A DNA stretch of 64,000 nucleotides, taken from Spiroplasma taiwanense CT-1. Lineage in GTDB: Bacteria; Bacillota_I; Bacilli_A; Mycoplasmatales; Mycoplasmataceae. A program made the translations under genes and the position numbers. The notes below the pieces were generated by a model that had not been told where the DNA came from, searched no databases, and saw nothing but the letters and a program-made list of their open reading frames with translations. The stretch spans positions 496,001-560,000 of the forward strand of contig NC_021846.1 of assembly GCF_000439435.1 (NCBI RefSeq), given 5' to 3'. How positions within the stretch are numbered: position 1 is the stretch's first letter; each line of letters starts with the position of its first letter. Shown here one piece after another: positions 21,043 through 31,000 of the stretch.

Positions 21043-23033
21043 ATTAAAAAGATATTAAATATTTTTTCAGTTTTTTCATTATTATTTGCACCTGTTTTTT
21101 ATGTTATTTCATGTGGTAATAAAGAAGCAGAAAATAATCAAGAAGCAAATACTGTAAAAGTTGTAGAAGATAAAATTGAAGTATTAAAAACTAGAATTTC
21201 TACAATTATTGAAGATCATTGAGATAACTCTAATTTTTTAAATAACTTATTTCAATTTTCTGAGTCTCCCACAATTTCAAATTTAAAATTTTTCACTAGA
21301 GAAAATATTATTAAATTAGTTGAAAATTACAGAGATGAAGAAAATTCAAAAGTCATTTTAAATCTGGATCAATTAGAAAACAGTGCTGAATTAAAATTAA
21401 TTTTTTTTAATAATTTTGAAAAACTGATAAAAATAGATGAATTGGAAAAAAATATTAATTTTTTATCAAATTCAACAGAATTTTCAATAATTAAAAATTC
21501 ATCAGGAATTTTTTTTGATAGTATTTCAATTGATTATTCAAATGTAGAAATGAACTATACAAGTAAACAACTTCAAAATGACCTAAAAAATCAAAATAAA
21601 AATGCTGATGCATTTAATGGAAACATAATATTAAATATCAAAGTAAATTATAAATATCTTGATGCACTAAAAGTTAAACAAATTGGTAGTTTTGAAAAAA
21701 AATATAATTTTGTTATTTCTTCACAAGAAGCATTAATTGATGCTTCAAAAAATTTTCAAAATAATATTGAATTAAACTTTTTGGAATCTGTTTTAGATTC
21801 TGCGTTTTTAGATTCTAGTTTTTTTGGTTTTTCAGCACCGGAACTTTTACCATGAATGCATAATTTAAGTTCAGATCAAGTTTCTGCAAATTTAAATACA
21901 AAAGAAAATTTTAAAGAGAAATTGATTAATTTTGTAAATAGTACTTATTTTAATGAATTAGGTTCAAATATACCTTTAGAATTTAGCAATAAAAATTCTA
22001 TATTTAACAGTTTTTCTACAATTGAAACATTTTAAAATACTTATGCCACTTTTTACAAGCCGGAGGAAATAGCTTTTAATCAATTATACCCATCAATATT
22101 TAGTGAGAGAAATAGTGAAAATAATACAACAATTGAATTAGAAAATTATTTACTAAATACACCTTCTTCAAGTGAAAATAATTTGACAAAATGACATGGT
22201 GATTATTTGGAAAAAATAAATACATATTTAATAGATAAAAAATTTAATTTAAATGATAATGTTGCTAAAAAATTAAGTAAATCAATAATGCTTGCAAAAA
22301 TTCAAATTACTGGCTTTCAAATAAATTTTGATTCATTAAATTATGTATATCCTTTAAATGATTTTTATGTATATATTTCATTTGCAATAAATAATGAAGA
22401 AGAGAATATATATCAAAAAGAAAGTAAGTTTTTTAATTCAGTATTAAATAATGCAATTTTAGGAATTACTGAATTTCAAAAAGTTTTTGGTATAAAAGCA
22501 TTGGATTATAAAAATTCACAAAGTGGGGGAACTTTTAAAAACTCTATTTTAAATATGAGTGGAACTAGTACTTATTTTCAAAATTCAGTAGATAATTTAT
22601 GAAATAAATTTGAAGCTATGGAAGAAGGAAGCGACGATTCTCAAAATCTAAATAATTCATTGAGTTTAAATGATACTACAACGACTTCTTTTTCTAAGTA
22701 TAAAGATAAAATTTTAAATACTGGAAAACAAAGAGATTTTATTTTTCAAATTAATGATAGTGGTAACTCATCTGGAACTTATGAAAATGTTATAAAACCT
22801 CAAAATAATTCAGATTATAAATATGATTTTATTCAAGATAATAAAATGAATAGTATCTTATCAATAAAAAAGAAGATGGCTTATATGTTACAAGCAAAAA
22901 TTATACATATGAAGATAAGAACTTGTTTATAAATTTTAATATTAATTTTATTAATATCATCTTTGAAATAAAAGGTGAAAATCTAGTTAAAACTGATGAA
23001 ACTTCTGTTGCACTATTTAAATATATAACTTAA
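21043..23033 (+). pseudogene. Large lipoprotein, broken, start codon ATT (cassette 1)
   Basis: The family signal peptide (IKKILNIFSVFSLLFAPVF, then VISC) starts at ATT 21043, where ATG is expected after an AATGAGGT site, so the start has been lost or weakened. TAA interrupts the frame at 22033-22035. A one-base shift near 22870 separates the last 50 residues, which end at 23033. The block LGITEFQKVFGIKALDYK is shared with the other lipoproteins. Three independent lesions show loss of function, though the middle part (22207-22932) remains open. Confidence 0.75.
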
Positions 23034-23040
23034 TATTTTT

Positions 23041-23077
23041 AATGACATAATTTTAATAAAATTATGTCATTTTTTAT
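23041..23077 (+). terminator. Strong terminator after cassette 1
   Basis: AATGACATAATTTT and AAATTATGTCATT form a stem of about 13 bp with T6. It ends the lipoprotein cassette. Confidence 0.88.
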
Positions 23078-23206
23078 TGAGTAAATTATATGTATTTAAA
23101 GTTTAAAAATTATAAAAAAATGATATAATTATATAGAAATTAATAGAAATAACAATATTTTTTAGTAAAAAAAATAAGTTATTTCAGTACACGGAGGTAG
23201 GTATAT

Positions 23207-24079
23207 ATGTATTACGTTTTTTGAAGAGAAAATAGTTTTTATGTAATTGATAAAGATATGAATGTAGTAAATAGGTTTTTTTCAATGGATGAAGCTCAAC
23301 AATTATGTTTTTATCTAAATTATAATAACAGAATTTATAATAATAATTTTTATGAAACTCCTGCTATTTTTACAAAAACTACTAATTCATCAGGATTTCC
23401 AAAACAAAGAGAAGAATTAACAAAATTAAATACAACTTTCTCAAATGAACCAAAAAATGTATTTAGTTCGCTTACTCCAGGAGTAAGTTATGGTAATATA
23501 ACAATTAATATTCCTCAACATGAAAGTTATTCTCACAAAAGAGAAGAACCTGTTGAAAATATTTTTACAAATGATTTTGTTGTAAAACCGAAGAAACAAA
23601 AAGTAATTGACAAATCTTTATATGAAGATGATCAAAGTATTGAGGATGATTTAGAATTTACAAAAATTAGAAAAAAAATTGAACTAGAAAAGTTGAAAAA
23701 ACAGTTAGAATTAGAAAAAACAGCGACTAATTTAGAATTAGAAAAATTTAAAAAAGAATTGGAATTCAATCAAACTTCAAATAACTTAGAATTAGAAAAA
23801 ACAAAAAAGCAACTTGAACTTGAACAAATGAGAAAACAATTAGAATTAGAGCAAAATGCCTCTAATTTAAATGCTCAAAAAATTAATAATAATTTAGAAT
23901 TAGAAAAATTATCAAAAGAACTAGAATTGGAAAGAGCAAATAAGCAAATTGAACTTGAAAGAATGGCAAAAGAGCTAGAATTGGAAAGAGCAAATAAAGG
24001 TAATGTAAATAATGAAAATGATTCATCATTTATATCCGCAAATGAAATTAATAATTTCATAAAAAAACTTGAAGAATAA
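23207..24079 (+). CDS. Coiled-coil repeat protein, 290 aa
   Basis: ATG 23207 is chosen because of the ACGGAGGTAG site; the frame uses TGA as Trp at codon 6. The first 60 residues (MYYVFWRENSFYVIDKD onward) may be a small globular domain. From about residue 145 to 265 the protein is a near-continuous charged helix built of repeated LELEK-type units, a long coiled coil. There is no signal peptide or membrane segment, so it is probably cytoplasmic and structural or scaffolding. It is followed closely by a small membrane-protein gene. The family is not recognised. Confidence 0.82.
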
Positions 24080-24100
24080 TTAACAAAAAGGAAAATAAAA

Positions 24101-24412
24101 ATGAAAAAAACCCAATTTATACTTTTATATTTAATTTAAATTTTATAATTTTAATGCTATTTATAAATCTTATTTTACTACTTTTAAAAATTGATTGAAA
24201 CATAATATTATATGTCAATATTCCAGATTTATTAGTATATATATTAAATATTAATCTTCTATTCTTATTTAATAGAAAAGAAGAAAAACCACAAAAGATA
24301 GAACTAATTCAAAAAGAAGAAAAAAAAAATTAATTCTTTTGAGTTAGAAACTAATGAAAATTTAAGAAAAGAATGAGAAAAAAAATTATCTGATTCAAAA
24401 AAAATAAAGTAG
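24101..24412 (+). pseudogene. Small two-helix membrane protein, split by homopolymer shifts
   Basis: ATG 24101 has an AAAAAGGAAAAT site but the A7 tract right after it puts the protein out of frame. With one more A it reads MKKNPIYTFIFNLNF, then two hydrophobic segments. A second shift in the A10 tract at 24320-24329 leads into SFELETNENLRKEWEKKL and TAG at 24410. Both lesions are in homopolymers, so they may be sequencing errors or phase-variable sites. It is probably in one transcript with the coiled-coil gene. Confidence 0.5.
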
Positions 24413-24433
24413 GTAAAGAAATATTTTAGTTTT

Positions 24434-24466
24434 AAAATAAGCTTAAAAATATGCTTATTTTTTTAT
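24434..24466 (+). terminator. Intrinsic terminator
   Basis: Stem AAAATAAGC (24434-24442) and GCTTATTTT (24453-24461) plus T-run. Confidence 0.85.
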
Positions 24467-24567
24467 TTTAAAAATAAAAAAATACAAAATATTAAATATT
24501 AGATATTAAATAAAAAAAATATTAAGATATAAATATTTTATGTATTTAATTTTTTAGGAGTATTTTT

Positions 24568-25146
24568 ATGAAGACAGTTATTGTAATTGCAAACCCAAAA
24601 GAAAATAGTTTTAATCATGCTATCGCTGATGCTATTATCGAAGGTTTAAAAATAAAGAATAAGGAATTTAAGATTTGAGATTTAAATAAAATGAATTTTA
24701 AACCTGTTTTAAGTTCAGAAGAGTTTGAAAAATTTGGTTATGGTAGTGTTTGTCCAGATTTACAGAATTTTTTAAATGTTTTAATAAAAGAATGTGATCA
24801 AATTATATTTATTTATCCATTATTTTATTTTGATTTTCCAGCAATTTTAAAAGGTTTTTTTGATAGATTATTTATTGGAACTTTAATTAAAGATGGTTTA
24901 GAACCTGTAAATTAAAAATCATCAATTGATATTGAAGAGACATTAATGATTCAAACATCTTTAGGAGATAATTGGAGTCTTTCACCTGAAGTTTCAAAAG
25001 AAACTTTTAATAAGGCTATTAAACTTTTTCTATATAAAATTGGTTTATATAATACTGAAATTGTTCATTATAAAAATATTTCTAAATCAACAGAAGAAGA
25101 AAGAAAACAATTTTTGCAAAATTTTAAAGATAGATTTTCCAAATAA
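24568..25146 (+). pseudogene. NAD(P)H-dependent oxidoreductase (flavodoxin fold), one nonsense codon
   Basis: The N-terminus KTVIVIANPKENSFNHAIAD and IFIYPLFYFDFPAILKGFFDRLF are hallmarks of the NQO/MdaB-like flavodoxin-fold family, which reduces quinones or other acceptors with FMN or FAD. The frame is 192 codons with a single defect, TAA at 24913-24915 (residue 116); the remainder to TAA 25146 is intact and in frame. The lesion is not in a homopolymer, so it looks like a real and recent nonsense mutation. Ribosome site TTAGGAG precedes ATG 24568. Confidence 0.82.
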
Positions 25147-25156
25147 AATATTTTTT

Positions 25157-25180
25157 AAAATCACTTATGTGATTTTTTTA
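25157..25180 (+). terminator. Intrinsic terminator
   Basis: Stem AAAATCAC/GTGATTTT with TTAT loop and T7. Confidence 0.88.
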
Positions 25181-25213
25181 CTTGTTATAATAGATTTGAA
25201 TGGAGACAAAAAA

Positions 25214-25750
25214 ATGGATAATAAGACATTGTTAATAATTATAATTATTAGTATATGAATTATTAGTCTTTTAATTGCAGGAATTCTTGCATTAATTTTT
25301 AAAGAAAAATATAAGAAATTGAAAAAATTTAATGGAGAAATAATAGCAAAACTAGAAAATTTAGAAAAAAATTTTCAATTAAAAGAGGTAAAAATTGAAT
25401 TCGAACTTTCAAAGAATGAAAAATGTTTTTTCTATCAAAGAAATATTAACGCCTTTCAAATTAAAATTAAGTCAAAAAATATAAAAAGAAAATTTAAAAA
25501 TTTTAAAAGTAAATTAAATATTTATGTAACAAATAAAAGAATATTATTTGAAACTTTTGAAGAATACTTACAATTTCCAATAAGTAAAATTAACTCTTAT
25601 TATAATTCACCAATTTATTTGAATAAAAATTGAATTAATGGACTAACTTTATTTTTTCAAGAGAATAAAATTGTAATAGAAAATGATAATAGCTTTAATT
25701 TATTTTTAACACTTAAATCATTGAAACAGGAGAGAAAATATGAGTGCTAA
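25214..25750 (+). CDS. Hypothetical membrane-anchored protein, 178 aa
   Basis: ATG 25214 follows a TGGAGACA site. Residues 5-30 form one hydrophobic helix (LLIIIIISIWIISLLIAGIL, Trp from TGA), followed by a basic linker and a domain of about 140 residues that is very Lys/Phe/Asn-rich with beta-like alternation (LNIYVTNKRILFETFEEYLQ). That last part resembles generic PH-like bacterial domains in which a membrane tether precedes a folded region, but I cannot confirm it. The stop overlaps the next gene by 11 bases, so the two are translated together. Confidence 0.72.
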
Positions 25751-26270
25751 TTTAGTTAATATAATAATTGGTTTTATTTTAATTATTTTAATGAATATGG
25801 TTTCTATTTATTTCTTTTTGGATTTTTTCATAAAACTAAAAAAAATAAGAAAAATAAAAACTGAAGATTTTTACTTAAATATAAGAGTTTTAAATTTTTT
25901 TTTAATTTCATTCTTATTGTTGCTTCCAATTTTACTATTAATTTCAGTAATTCTTTTTATTTTGAGTTTGACTTTTTTTAGAACAATTGGCTATATTTAT
26001 ATAATTTTTACCTGTTTTTATTTTTTAGATTGTATTTTTATTTTTAGCTTAATAATTAAACTAAACTTATATCAAAGATCAATTTTTTTATTAAAATTTG
26101 AAAATAAAATTGTGTTAATTGATGAAATAATTGATATTTCAAAAATAAAAGAAATATCTAATGATTTAAAAAGAAAATCAATTTTTATTAGATTTTTAAA
26201 TGATAAAAATGAACAAGAATTTTTAAAACTTAAATATAATTGGAAATTAAAAGATTGAATTTATAAGTAA
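25740..26270 (+). CDS. Hypothetical membrane protein, 176 aa
   Basis: The ATG at 25740 lies inside the end of the previous gene, preceded by an AGGAGAG site. There are three or four strongly hydrophobic segments: residues 5-30, 52-80, 83-110 and perhaps part of 110-115. The cytoplasmic C-terminal part (LLKFENKIVLIDEIIDIS onward) resembles the beta-rich domain of its operon partner. The two probably form a membrane complex. TGA at 26256 is Trp. The function is unknown. Confidence 0.72.
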
Positions 26271-26285
26271 AATATTATAATTTTA

Positions 26286-26330
26286 ATAAATCTTTTTAAT
26301 TTATAAAAATTATAAATTAAAAAGATTTAT
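26286..26330. terminator. Perfect 20-bp inverted repeat (terminator)
   Basis: Arms at 26286-26305 and 26311-26330 are perfectly complementary around a 5-base loop. Position after the two-gene membrane operon supports terminator function, though a strong T-run is absent. Confidence 0.75.
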
Positions 26331-26388
26331 CTAATTTATAATTTTTATATCTAATAGAAATATTAGAAATAGAAATAAGGTAAGAATA

Positions 26389-26826
26389 ATGAAAAAAATA
26401 TTAACATTTTTGTCAGTTTTTGGAATGGTTACAACTACAAGCACAACAGTTATTTCTTGCAAAACTGAAAACTCAATTGAAAATACTATTAATAATTTAC
26501 AAAAAGCTTTAAATAAAATAGCTATTGCTAAAGAAGAAGAAGCTATTGAAGCAATTAAATCTACTTCAAAGGGAATTGAAAATGTAATTATGGATGAGAG
26601 TACATTACCATCAAAATCATTTGAAATTTTATTTTTAAATGCAGAAAAAGAAAATGATGATTCACATGACGAATTAAAATTTTCAAATTTAAATCAAAAG
26701 GCAGGTCATGCACATATTCACTACATTATTACTTATAAGAAAGCAGAACTATTATCAACTACAAAAACAGAATTTGGTTGATCAAGTGATAGTTTTAATT
26801 TTGAAGTTGAATTACATGTTGGTTAA
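26389..26826 (+). CDS. Small lipoprotein, 145 aa
   Basis: Signal peptide MKKILTFLSVFGMVTTTS ends in a VISC lipobox (Cys about residue 25). The mature part is acidic, with a helical N-terminal half (IENTINNLQKALNKIAIA) and a C-terminal half carrying HAHIHYIITY. The His cluster HDELKFSNLNQKAGHAHIHY could bind metal, but this is speculation. TGA at 26779 is Trp. It is monocistronic. AAGGTAAGAATAATG gives the start. Confidence 0.8.
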
Positions 26827-26932
26827 TTAAATTAAATATTTAATTAATAAATCTTAACCCTTCAAAACTAAAACAATTTAAAAATTTTATTTTTTTTCTA
26901 ATATAATAATATTATACAAAGGAGTTATACAT

Positions 26933-27253
26933 ATGATTGAAAAATTCCTAAATAGGGAAGAAAAGAAAATTTTTTCAAAACGTTATTTAAATAAAATAAA
27001 AAAAGAAGATTTTTTCAGTTATTTAGAAATGGAAGAAGCGTTGTTAGAGTCTTTGAAAGATAAGTATAAAAGAGATAATTATGAAAATAAAATAACAGAA
27101 ATAAAAATTATGAATCAACAAGAATATGTTGATAAATTAAATTTGTATTATTATGATGTTGTTTTATTAAATAAGAATTCTTCAAAATCAGAAGAAAAAA
27201 TTACACAAGAATTTGATGATTTATTGAAACCATTTAAAAAAATTCAAAAGTAA
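26933..27253 (+). CDS. Hypothetical protein, 106 aa
   Basis: ATG 26933 follows a very good AAAGGAGTT site and a TATAAT box (about 26902). The protein is highly charged (Lys/Glu), helical in appearance, with no membrane segment. It lies 23 bases upstream of engB and is probably co-transcribed with it. I do not recognise the family. Confidence 0.75.
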   Translation: MIEKFLNREEKKIFSKRYLNKIKKEDFFSYLEMEEALLESLKDKYKRDNYENKITEIKIMNQQEYVDKLNLYYYDVVLLNKNSSKSEEKITQEFDDLLKPFKKIQK

Positions 27254-27276
27254 TTATATAAAATGGAGAAAAATTT

Positions 27277-27873
27277 ATGATAAAACAAGCAAAATTTATT
27301 ACTTCAGCTGCAAATAAAAGTGGTTGAATAAATGATCAAATTAATGAAGTTTGTTTTATTGGAAGAAGTAATGTTGGTAAATCAACTTTTATTAATGCAT
27401 TAACAAATCAAAATAAATTGGCAAAAACATCTTCAACCCCTGGAAAAACAAGACTATTAAATTTTTTTGATATAAATAATAGTCAGTTTCGTATTGTAGA
27501 TGCGCCAGGTTATGGTTTTGCAAGGGTTAGTCAAGAACAAAAAATTGCTTTTGCAGAAATGATGGATGAATATTTAACAACAAGAGAAAATTTAAAATTT
27601 GTTTGTCAACTTGTAGATTTAAGGCATAAACCTACAAATGATGATATTGAAATGTATCATTTTTTTAAACATCATAATATTAAAGTTTTTATAGTTGCTA
27701 CCAAAAAAGATAAGTGTAAAAAAAATGATATTTTGAAAAATGAAAAGTTAATTAAGCAAACTTTAAATTTAGATAATAATGATAAGTTTCTATCAATTTC
27801 TTCAACAGATAAATTAAATCTTGATGAAGTTTTAAATATTTTTTATGAACTTTTTAAAATTCAACCTATTTAG
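27277..27873 (+). CDS. engB: Ribosome biogenesis GTP-binding protein YsxC/EngB
   Basis: EngB is a small TRAFAC GTPase needed for 50S subunit assembly. G1 reads GRSNVGKST (residues 29-37), the switch-I region STPGKTRLLNFF, G3 DAPGYG, and G4 TKKDK. Length 198 matches the family. TGA codons in GWIND are Trp. ATG 27277 follows a TGGAGAAAA site. It sits in a likely operon with the small charged gene upstream, and its stop codon lies inside the following terminator hairpin. Confidence 0.95.
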
Positions 27874-27886
27874 GTTGTTTTTTAAT
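27861..27886 (+). terminator. Terminator overlapping engB stop
   Basis: Stem CAACCT (27862-27867) and AGGTTG (27872-27877) with T6; the TAG stop is part of the loop/stem. Confidence 0.85.
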
Positions 27887-27925
27887 ATAAAATCAAGATA
27901 GTTGTCTAGGAAAGGTAGAAAAACT

Positions 27926-28795
27926 ATGGAAATAAACAAAATTGCAGCAACCGATTTAGATGGTACCATTATTTTTGAAAGAGATAGAATTAGTGATGGT
28001 AATAAGGAATTATTATTAAAATTTCAACAAAAAACAAATAATAAATTAACGATTGTAACAGGACGAAGCTATTTTTTAACAGATTTTGCAGCAAAGGAAT
28101 TAAATGTTAAATTACCTGTAATTTGCTCAAATGGTGTTAGTGTGATTAATCCAGAAACTTTTGAATATATTGCTAAAAATCACTTTACAGAAAAAGAAAT
28201 ATTAAATTTAATGAAACTTTTTATTCAAGAAAAGATTGATTTTAGTATAGCAAATGATTTTACAACACATTTTGTAAAAGGAATTGGATGACATTCTGAG
28301 TTTTTTTCAAACGAAAATTTATTTAATTTTCATAAATTACCAGTTGATAGAGTTTTTCATGAATATAATTCTATAGAAGAGTTAAGTCAAGAATGTGTTA
28401 AAACTGATTCAACTTTTGTAAGTATAGTTTTAGAATGTAATTCAGAAGAAAAATTACAGAGAGCAAGAATTCTTGGAAAAGAACTAGAGTTAGAATTATT
28501 AGAATTTAAATATCATAATGGAGAAATTGGAAGAAGAATTGAAGTATATAAAAAAAATTCAAGTAAAAGTTGAGGATTAAATGCTCTTGCAAATTACTTA
28601 AATATAACAAAAAATGACATTTTTATTTTTGGAGATGAGCATAATGATTATGCGATGTTTGAAGATTTTCCCAATTCGTTTGCAGTTGGAAATGCAATTG
28701 AAGGAATTAAAGAGCTTGCAAGTGAAGTAATAGATACAGTTTATAATTGTGGAGTAGGTAAAAAATTAAATGAAATTATCAATAATTTCATTTAA
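27926..28795 (+). CDS. HAD-superfamily Cof-type phosphatase, 289 aa
   Basis: Motif I reads ATDLDGT (nucleophile Asp10, Asp12), motif II IVTGRS, and motif IV FGDEHNDYAMF, the GDxxND pattern of Cof/IIB hydrolases. These act on sugar phosphates, nucleotides or flavins; many mollicute genomes carry several. A type IIB cap lies between motifs II and IV. ATG 27926 is preferred over an upstream frame extension because of the AGGAAAGG site. Two TGA codons read as Trp. It appears monocistronic. Confidence 0.9.
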
Positions 28796-28828
28796 AAAAT
28801 ATTTAATGTAAAAAATATTTTTTTTATA
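28793..28828 (+). terminator. Possible terminator
   Basis: AAAAATATTT and AAATATTTTT pair around a short loop, with following T8. All A/T pairs, so moderate support. Confidence 0.5.
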
Positions 28829-28865
28829 TTTATTAAATAAGTATAATTAAAAAGGAGTGAAAAAA

Positions 28866-29690
28866 ATGAAGAAAATATTACAAAAAACTTTAAAATTTAA
28901 TAATGGATTAGAAATACCACAAATAGGTTTAGGAACATATAAATTGGAAGATGAAAATGAAACACTTCAATCAGTTAAAGCAGCAATTGAGAATGGTTAT
29001 AGACATATAGATACTGCTTCTATATATCATAATCACAAGATTATTGCACAAGCAATAAAAGAAAGCAAAATTGATAGAAAAAAACTTTTTATTACTTCTA
29101 AAATTTGAAATAGTCATCATGAATATAATTTAGCAAAAATTGCAGTTGATGAAATTTTGGCTGAATTAGAACTAGAATATATAGATTTATTACTAATTCA
29201 CTGGCCCACAGAAAATAGATTAGGATGTTGAAAAGCGCTTGAAGAAGCAGTTGATCAAGGAAAAGTCAAATCAATTGGAATAAGTAATTTTCAACCTCAT
29301 CATATTGAAGAACTTTTGAAAAATTGTCGAATAAAACCTGTAATAAATCAATTTGAATTACATCCAGCTCTTCAAAATTTGGAAGTTGTAAAAATATGTA
29401 GAGATAATGATATTATTGTTGAATCTTGAGGAACAATGATAAGAGGTAAATGTTTTGAAATTGAACAAATTCAACAATTAGCAAGTAAATACAATAAAAC
29501 TGAAGCTCAAATTTGTTTAAGATGAGGATTTCAAAATGATTATGTAATAATACCAAAATCTTCAAAGCCAAAAAGAGTTATTGAAAATATTGATATAGAA
29601 GATTTTGAATTAACTGCAGAAGATATGAAAATTTTAGCAACAATTACAGAGCAAAGAGATGGTCCAGATCCAGATAATTTTAATTTTTAA
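28866..29690 (+). CDS. Aldo/keto reductase, 274 aa
   Basis: The AKR catalytic tetrad is visible: Asp49 and Tyr54 (HIDTASIYHNH), Lys79 (ITSKIW) and His112 (LLIHWP). VKSIGISNFQPHHIEELL and the nucleotide-binding IIPKSSKPKRVIENI are standard blocks. The family reduces aldehydes and ketones with NADPH. The length is normal for bacterial AKR5-type enzymes. ATG 28866 is the better start because the in-frame GTG nine bases upstream overlaps the AAGGAG site. Trp codons are mostly TGA. Confidence 0.93.
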
Positions 29691-29709
29691 AAAATATATT
29701 TTAAAAAAA

Positions 29710-29745
29710 GGAAGAACTTAAAAAAATGGAAGAACTTAAAAAAAT
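29710..29745 (+). repeat. 18-bp tandem duplication of ribosome site plus start
   Basis: ggaagaacttaaaaaaat occurs twice in direct tandem (29710-29727 and 29728-29745), each copy leading into an ATG (29726 and 29744). It duplicates the acetyltransferase gene start in frame. Confidence 0.92.
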
Positions 29746-30289
29746 GTTACCTTTAATTGAACTTGATAGAATTATTTTAAGAACTTTTAAATTTGAAGAT
29801 GCAAACGATATTTATGAATATTGTTCAAATCTAGAAAATATTAAATGAATAAGTGTTGAACAACATAAAACTTTGGAAGATTCTATTAATTCAATAGAAA
29901 ATTACTTTTTAAAGCCACATTATGGAAAATATGCAATTGTTTTAAAAGAAGAAAATAAAGTAATTGGAGCAATTGATATAAGATTAAAAGAAAATATGAT
30001 TTATGATATTGGTTATGTAATTAATTCTAAATATCAACAAAAAGGTTATGGAAAAGAAGCTTTAAAAGGTCTTATTGACTCTTGTTTTTCTTTAACAAAT
30101 ATAAAAGAAATTTTAATAAAAGTTGATATAGAAAATAATGCATCAAACCATTTAGCAAATACTGTTAGTACAAAAATTATAAGGCAAGAAGAACAAAATA
30201 ATCCTAAATTTAGTGAACCAAGAATTTTGAATATTTACCAAGTATTAAAAAACCAGTTTAAACTGGGTTTTTTAATTTATATATTTTAA
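29726..30289 (+). CDS. GNAT-family N-acetyltransferase, 187 aa
   Basis: ELDRIILRTFKFEDANDIYE is the typical RimJ/RimL-like N-terminus; GYVINSKYQQKGYGKEALKG holds the acetyl-CoA-binding Q/RxxGxG/A motif. Substrate is not predictable; ribosomal protein N-termini or small amines are usual. Two in-frame ATG codons (29726, 29744) each carry a copy of the ribosome site owing to an 18-bp tandem duplication. The reading frame runs through the terminator hairpin (30251-30273), so the last 12 or so residues look like a read-through tail created by loss of an earlier stop. Confidence 0.88.
30250..30274 (+). terminator. Terminator inside the 3' end of the acetyltransferase gene
   Basis: AAACCAGTTTAAACTGGGTTTTTT forms a stem with T6 within the open frame, before the actual TAA at 30287. 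Confidence 0.85.
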
Positions 30290-30315
30290 ATTCAAATACT
30301 ATTTTTTCTAAATTT

Positions 30316-30561
30316 TTATCTATAAAGATAAACTAAAGTATTTGCTGGTTTTCCACAACCACAAACTCCACAATTATCTTTTTCTTCTTTAAATTTAATA
30401 TTTGCAAAGCCATCATTCATTTTTCCTGTTTTTAGAGCTTCTTCTAGTAAAGGACCTTTTTCTAAAGCAGCTAAAACAGTTTTTCCATTATTTAATTGTT
30501 GGCTTATTTCATTAAAATCTCCATTATTTATTTCAACAAGATTATTTAAGTCAAGTGCCAT
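30316..30561 (-). CDS. Small Cys-motif protein, 81 aa
   Basis: ATG 30561 is preferred over one 15 bases upstream because it follows the strong GGAGGTGAAA site. A CGVCGCGKP cluster near the C-terminus could bind a metal or act in redox chemistry. The rest (DFNEISQQLNNGKTVLAAL) is helical. It is transcribed divergently from the HxlR-type regulator with the palindromic operator between them, so it was probably the regulated target. HxlR regulators often sense thiol or aldehyde stress, which suits a Cys-rich product, but this is inference. Confidence 0.75.
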   Translation of the reverse strand: MALDLNNLVEINNGDFNEISQQLNNGKTVLAALEKGPLLEEALKTGKMNDGFANIKFKEEKDNCGVCGCGKPANTLVYLYR

Positions 30562-30614
30562 TTTTTTCACCTCCATTCATTGATATAATATCTATAAACA
30601 AATTGTTTTGTAAG

Positions 30615-30635
30615 TAGGTACTTAAAAGTAACCTA
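30615..30635. promoter_or_regulatory. HxlR-type operator between divergent genes
   Basis: TAGGTACTTAAAAGTAACCTA is an imperfect 21-bp palindrome with the ACTT-AAGT core typical of HxlR/YodB sites. It lies 22 bases before the regulator ATG and 54 bases before the divergent small gene. Confidence 0.6.
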
Positions 30636-30656
30636 ATAGTATAAGGGAGTCAAAAT

Positions 30657-30973
30657 ATGAATGAATGTCCAGTTGAATTTAGTTTATCTATTCTAAAAAA
30701 TAAATGAACAATTTTTATTATTCGTGAATTATTAGTTTCAGAAAAAAGATTTAATGAGTTAAAAAGAAATTTGTCAGGAATATCTAAAAAAGTTTTAATA
30801 CAAACCTTAAAACATTTAGAAAAAATAAAATAATTATTAGAAATTCATTTGATTCATTTCCACTTAAAGTTGTATATTCTTTAAGTAAACTTGGTAAATC
30901 CTTAAAACCAGTTTTGGATTCACTTTCTAATTGGGGATTAGAAAATTTTAAAAAAAATCAAGATTTGTATTAA
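30657..30973 (+). pseudogene. HxlR-family transcriptional regulator, frameshifted
   Basis: The N-terminal part (NECPVEFSLSILKNKWTIFI, then RFNELKRNLSGISKKVLIQTLKHLE) is a classic HxlR winged helix with the conserved N-terminal Cys-Pro. A one-base deletion in an A-rich stretch near 30822 leads to TAA. The rest (IIRNSFDSFPLKVVYSLSK, then KPVLDSLSNWGLENF) continues in the next frame to TAA 30971. Without the shift the gene would be a normal 106-residue member. The operator and divergent target remain intact. Confidence 0.82.
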
Positions 30974-31000
30974 AATTTTTATGGATAGGGAGAATAATTT

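Noticed and set aside
28857-28865. GTG start for the aldo/keto reductase
   Set aside because: The GTG overlaps the ribosome site itself; ATG 28866 has correct spacing.
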